DNA of 10,041 nt. Origin: Prolixibacteraceae bacterium (GTDB taxonomy: Bacteria; Bacteroidota; Bacteroidia; Bacteroidales; Prolixibacteraceae). Shown here one piece after another: positions 8,509-10,041 of the stretch (position 1 is its first letter; the number at the start of each line of letters is the position of its first letter). The position numbers were made by a program, and so were the translations under genes. The notes below the pieces were generated by a model. The model saw nothing but the letters and a program-made list of their open reading frames with translations, was not told the origin of the DNA and made no database searches. Location of the stretch: positions 1 through 10,041 of the forward strand of contig JAGYOI010000029.1 in assembly GCA_018399395.1 (NCBI GenBank). Direction: 5' to 3'.

Positions 8509-8569
8509 TAAAAATATTGATAAAAGTCATTGTATTATTTTTTATACCGTTAACTAAAATTTTAAAGAT

Positions 8570-9079
8570 ATGAAATTTAAAGAGCTGGCGAATATTCGTC
8601 ATTCCGTACGAAAATTTTCATCAAAAGAAGTTGAAAAAGAAACATTAACACAGTTGCTGGATGTTGCCCGTAAAGCACCGTCTGCTGTTAATTTCCAACC
8701 ATTTAAGGTGTTTGTAGTTACAACCAATGAAAAACTTGAAACCATCAAAGAATGTTATCATCGCGATTGGTTTAAGGCAGCACCCGTTGTATTGGTTGTG
8801 GTGTCGGATTACGATAGTGGCTGGAAACGTGCAAGCGACAATAAAAACCATGCTGATATTGATGTTGCGATCTTTACCGACCATTTGACCCTTCAGGCGG
8901 CCGATATGGGACTGGGTACTTGTTGGGTTTGTAATTTTGATGTTGAAAAAACCGCAGATTTACTTGGTTTAACCCCGAAACAGAAACCTGTAGCACTTAT
9001 CCCTGTAGGTTATCCTGCCGATGATAATATACCGGTTAAAAAGCGTAAAGGTATTGATGATATCGCTGTTTGGATTTGA
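8570..9079 (+). CDS. Nitroreductase family protein (FMN-dependent)
   Basis: Cytoplasmic flavin oxidoreductase using NAD(P)H to reduce nitro-aromatics, quinones or other acceptors; the physiological substrate is unknown. At 169 residues it is a compact member. FMN-binding signatures are visible: RHSVRKF at residues 10-16 (Arg10, Ser12, Arg14 near the FMN phosphate), APSAVNFQPF at 36-45 (Pro37, Ser38, Asn41, Gln43 around the flavin), MGLGTCWV at 113-120, and LIPVGYP at 143-149. The helix FTDHLTLQAADMGLGT is the usual dimer and flavin-side helix. The ATG at 8570 is the natural start, with the family's KFKELANIRHSVR opening immediately after it. The next gene is in the same direction but has its own likely promoter, whose -33 box falls inside this gene's last codons. 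Whether it is a true nitroreductase or a flavin or enone reductase cannot be told. Confidence 0.9.
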   Translation: MKFKELANIRHSVRKFSSKEVEKETLTQLLDVARKAPSAVNFQPFKVFVVTTNEKLETIKECYHRDWFKAAPVVLVVVSDYDSGWKRASDNKNHADIDVAIFTDHLTLQAADMGLGTCWVCNFDVEKTADLLGLTPKQKPVALIPVGYPADDNIPVKKRKGIDDIAVWI

Positions 9080-9100
9080 TTTGATTTCAATCTAACTTTG
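9069..9100 (+). promoter_or_regulatory. Bacteroidota-type promoter for the downstream secreted protein
   Basis: TTTG at 9069-9072 and TAACTTTG at 9093-9100, the latter an exact match to TAnnTTTG. The 20-bp spacer makes the box centres 26 bp apart, as expected for -33 and -7 positions. Transcription would begin near 9107, leaving a leader of about 60 nt before the ATG at 9166. The -33 box lies inside the last codons of the nitroreductase gene. This position also argues against the upstream in-frame TTG at 9115 as the start of the next gene. Confidence 0.6.
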
Positions 9101-9121
9101 CAAAACTGTTTTTTTTGCAAA
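9097..9121. repeat. Two copies of palindromic octamer TTTGCAAA forming an inverted repeat
   Basis: TTTGCAAA occurs at 9097-9104 and again at 9114-9121, start to start 17 bp apart. Each copy is its own reverse complement, and the pair can form a 9-bp stem (TTTGCAAAA with TTTTGCAAA) around a 7-nt loop. The first copy overlaps the last four bases of the -7 box, so the pair could be an operator or an early transcript hairpin. It is followed by A-rich sequence on the plus strand, so it is not a canonical intrinsic terminator of the nitroreductase gene. Confidence 0.35.
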
Positions 9122-9165
9122 AGAAAATGCTAAATTTGAGCACTTTATTTATAAAAACATTTCGA

Positions 9166-9969
9166 ATGAAACGATTATCAATTATACTTATAACAGTGAT
9201 GTTGTTTGTGGCGGCAGGTCTAAAAGCTCAGGTTAATCTCATGCCTAACTTTGTTTTGACCCAGGTTTTTGAAGATGAAAAATCAATTTGGCCAACATTT
9301 ACAGAAGGGGTTGTGCATTATGCTGCCGATGTTATGTACATATACGGCGAAGTTTATGTTGCACCCGAAATGCCTGATAGTGCGAATCATACCCGCCCTA
9401 CATTTCGTTCATCATATCTTATGCCGATATACAGTCAGTATAAAAAGAATCAGGGGAAAATTAATCCACGGTTCGATGATGAAATGTATCTTTTCCTGAA
9501 TATAAAATATGACCCAAAGAAAACATACGATAAAATATGGGAACAACTTACCCCTTATCACGAAATGCTCACCTATCGGGTAGGGCCAAAATGGCACGAG
9601 GGTAAACTGAAAGTTATTTTTGTGGGTAATGCCCCAATGCGTACTTTCCAACAAGAGCGTGTTTGCTTTGTTGCTGCGCAGGGAACCATTGCAGATTTGG
9701 ATAAGAACTATGATAATAAAGTGATGCCTTTAATTGGTATCGACTTTGAAAATGATATTGAATGGAACGGTGTGGGAAAAATGCCTTTCGAAGAGTACAA
9801 GGACTTTAAAGATATTGTTCTTCGTGCACACAAACAGGACAAAAAGGTGAGGGTGTATAATTTACCTGATGATGAAAGTGTTTGGGAGGTGATGTATACC
9901 GCAGGAGTTGATATGATTAGTGGTAAAAGTGCTGAGAAATTTCAGGATTTCATTGAGGATAAGAAGTAA
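9166..9969 (+). CDS. Secreted PI-PLC/GDPD-like superfamily protein, apparently lacking catalytic residues
   Basis: Exported protein of 267 residues. The ATG at 9166 opens a signal peptide (MKRLSIILITVMLFVAAGLKA, cleavage before QVNL); upstream in-frame starts at 9115 (TTG) and 9127 (ATG) would spoil it and lie at or just after the predicted transcription start. The body resembles uncharacterised PI-PLC/glycerophosphodiester phosphodiesterase-like proteins: YLFLNIKYD at 108-116 (usually LFIDIK-D), LKVIFVGNAP at 148-157 (usually VTVV-SGN-P), ADLDKNYDNKVMPLI at 176-190, LRAHKQDKKVRVYNLPDD at 219-236, and AGVDMISG at 246-253 (usually GVDLINTD). The active-site features expected in the first half are missing: no HAHNDY-like segment, YAAD where a V-E-A-D motif is expected, and VAPE where a catalytic G/A-H-D is expected. 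It is probably a binding or structural relative, not a phosphodiesterase. The relationship is judged by eye from motif order; function is unknown. Confidence 0.7.
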   Translation: MKRLSIILITVMLFVAAGLKAQVNLMPNFVLTQVFEDEKSIWPTFTEGVVHYAADVMYIYGEVYVAPEMPDSANHTRPTFRSSYLMPIYSQYKKNQGKINPRFDDEMYLFLNIKYDPKKTYDKIWEQLTPYHEMLTYRVGPKWHEGKLKVIFVGNAPMRTFQQERVCFVAAQGTIADLDKNYDNKVMPLIGIDFENDIEWNGVGKMPFEEYKDFKDIVLRAHKQDKKVRVYNLPDDESVWEVMYTAGVDMISGKSAEKFQDFIEDKK

Positions 9970-9987
9970 GAAAAATTGTAACTATTC

Positions 9988-10015
9988 AGTATCAAGAAAC
10001 AAGTATCAAGAATCA
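9988..10015. repeat. Four tandem heptanucleotide units (AGWATCA-like)
   Basis: AGTATCA, AGAAACA, AGTATCA, AGAATCA in exact 7-bp register, followed by a decayed AGACTAG. The 11-mer AGTATCAAGAA occurs twice at a 14-bp distance. It starts 19 bp after the stop of the secreted-protein gene in non-coding sequence. Similar AAGTATCAAGAATCAAG-type runs are common in intergenic DNA of some Bacteroidota (recollection, not checked). No hairpin terminator is seen between 9970 and the window end. Confidence 0.55.
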
Positions 10016-10041
10016 AGACTAGTACAGATTATGAATAAGTT

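Noticed and set aside
8243..8557. Plus-strand open frame of 104 codons overlapping the kinase start and the divergent promoter gap
   Set aside because: It lies mostly antisense to the kinase N-terminus, and the part past the kinase start runs through AT-rich promoter-like DNA; the low-complexity product has no recognisable domain.
9097..9130. Intrinsic terminator after the nitroreductase gene
   Set aside because: The possible stem is AT-rich with only two G-C pairs and is followed by A-rich sequence on the plus strand, and it overlaps a better promoter match.
10031..10041. Start of a following gene (ATG AAT AAG TT)
   Set aside because: Only three codons are visible before the window ends, which is too little to support a coding call.
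1..10041. A novel multi-gene system such as a defence island, biosynthetic cluster, mobile element or CRISPR array
   Set aside because: Gene directions alternate, the families are common housekeeping or envelope types, and there is no transposase, integrase, nuclease, toxin, tRNA-linked att site or regular repeat-spacer structure.

Overview
The window reads as a chromosomal fragment of a marine or gut-type Bacteroidota, probably close to Marinilabiliales/Bacteroidales. The evidence is moderate-to-low GC, no Shine-Dalgarno motifs before the starts, a Bacteroidota-type promoter (TTTG at -33, TAnnTTTG at -7), and families typical of the phylum: a DUF5686 outer-membrane protein with a carboxypeptidase-regulatory-like domain, and a TPR sensor histidine kinase with an N-terminal signal peptide. 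The taxonomic call is inference.

Layout. (1) 3-3447, plus strand: the 3' two thirds of an inner-membrane RND efflux pump and a TolC-type outer-membrane channel that overlaps it by 26 bp. This is the distal part of a tripartite efflux operon; the periplasmic adaptor is presumably upstream of the window. (2) 3444-5861, minus strand: a DUF5686 outer-membrane beta-barrel protein, tail-to-tail with the TolC gene and sharing the bases TTAA of both stop codons. (3) 5906-6352, plus strand: a GNAT acetyltransferase divergent from the DUF5686 gene across 44 bp that hold a perfect 7-bp-arm palindrome. (4) 6379-8472, minus strand: a TPR sensor histidine kinase with no response regulator beside it. (5) 8570-9079, plus strand: a small FMN nitroreductase. 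(6) 9166-9969, plus strand: a secreted protein that resembles the PI-PLC/GDPD-like superfamily but lacks its catalytic residues, preceded by a near-perfect Bacteroidota promoter. (7) 9988-10015: a small heptanucleotide repeat before the window ends.

Only the RND/TolC pair is a clear functional unit. The rest are single genes or short units in alternating directions, with no intergenic gap over 100 bp. I see no RNA gene, CRISPR array, insertion sequence, phage gene or integration site, and no evidence for an undescribed multi-gene system. The most interesting single item is the apparently catalytically dead PI-PLC/GDPD-like protein at the right end.
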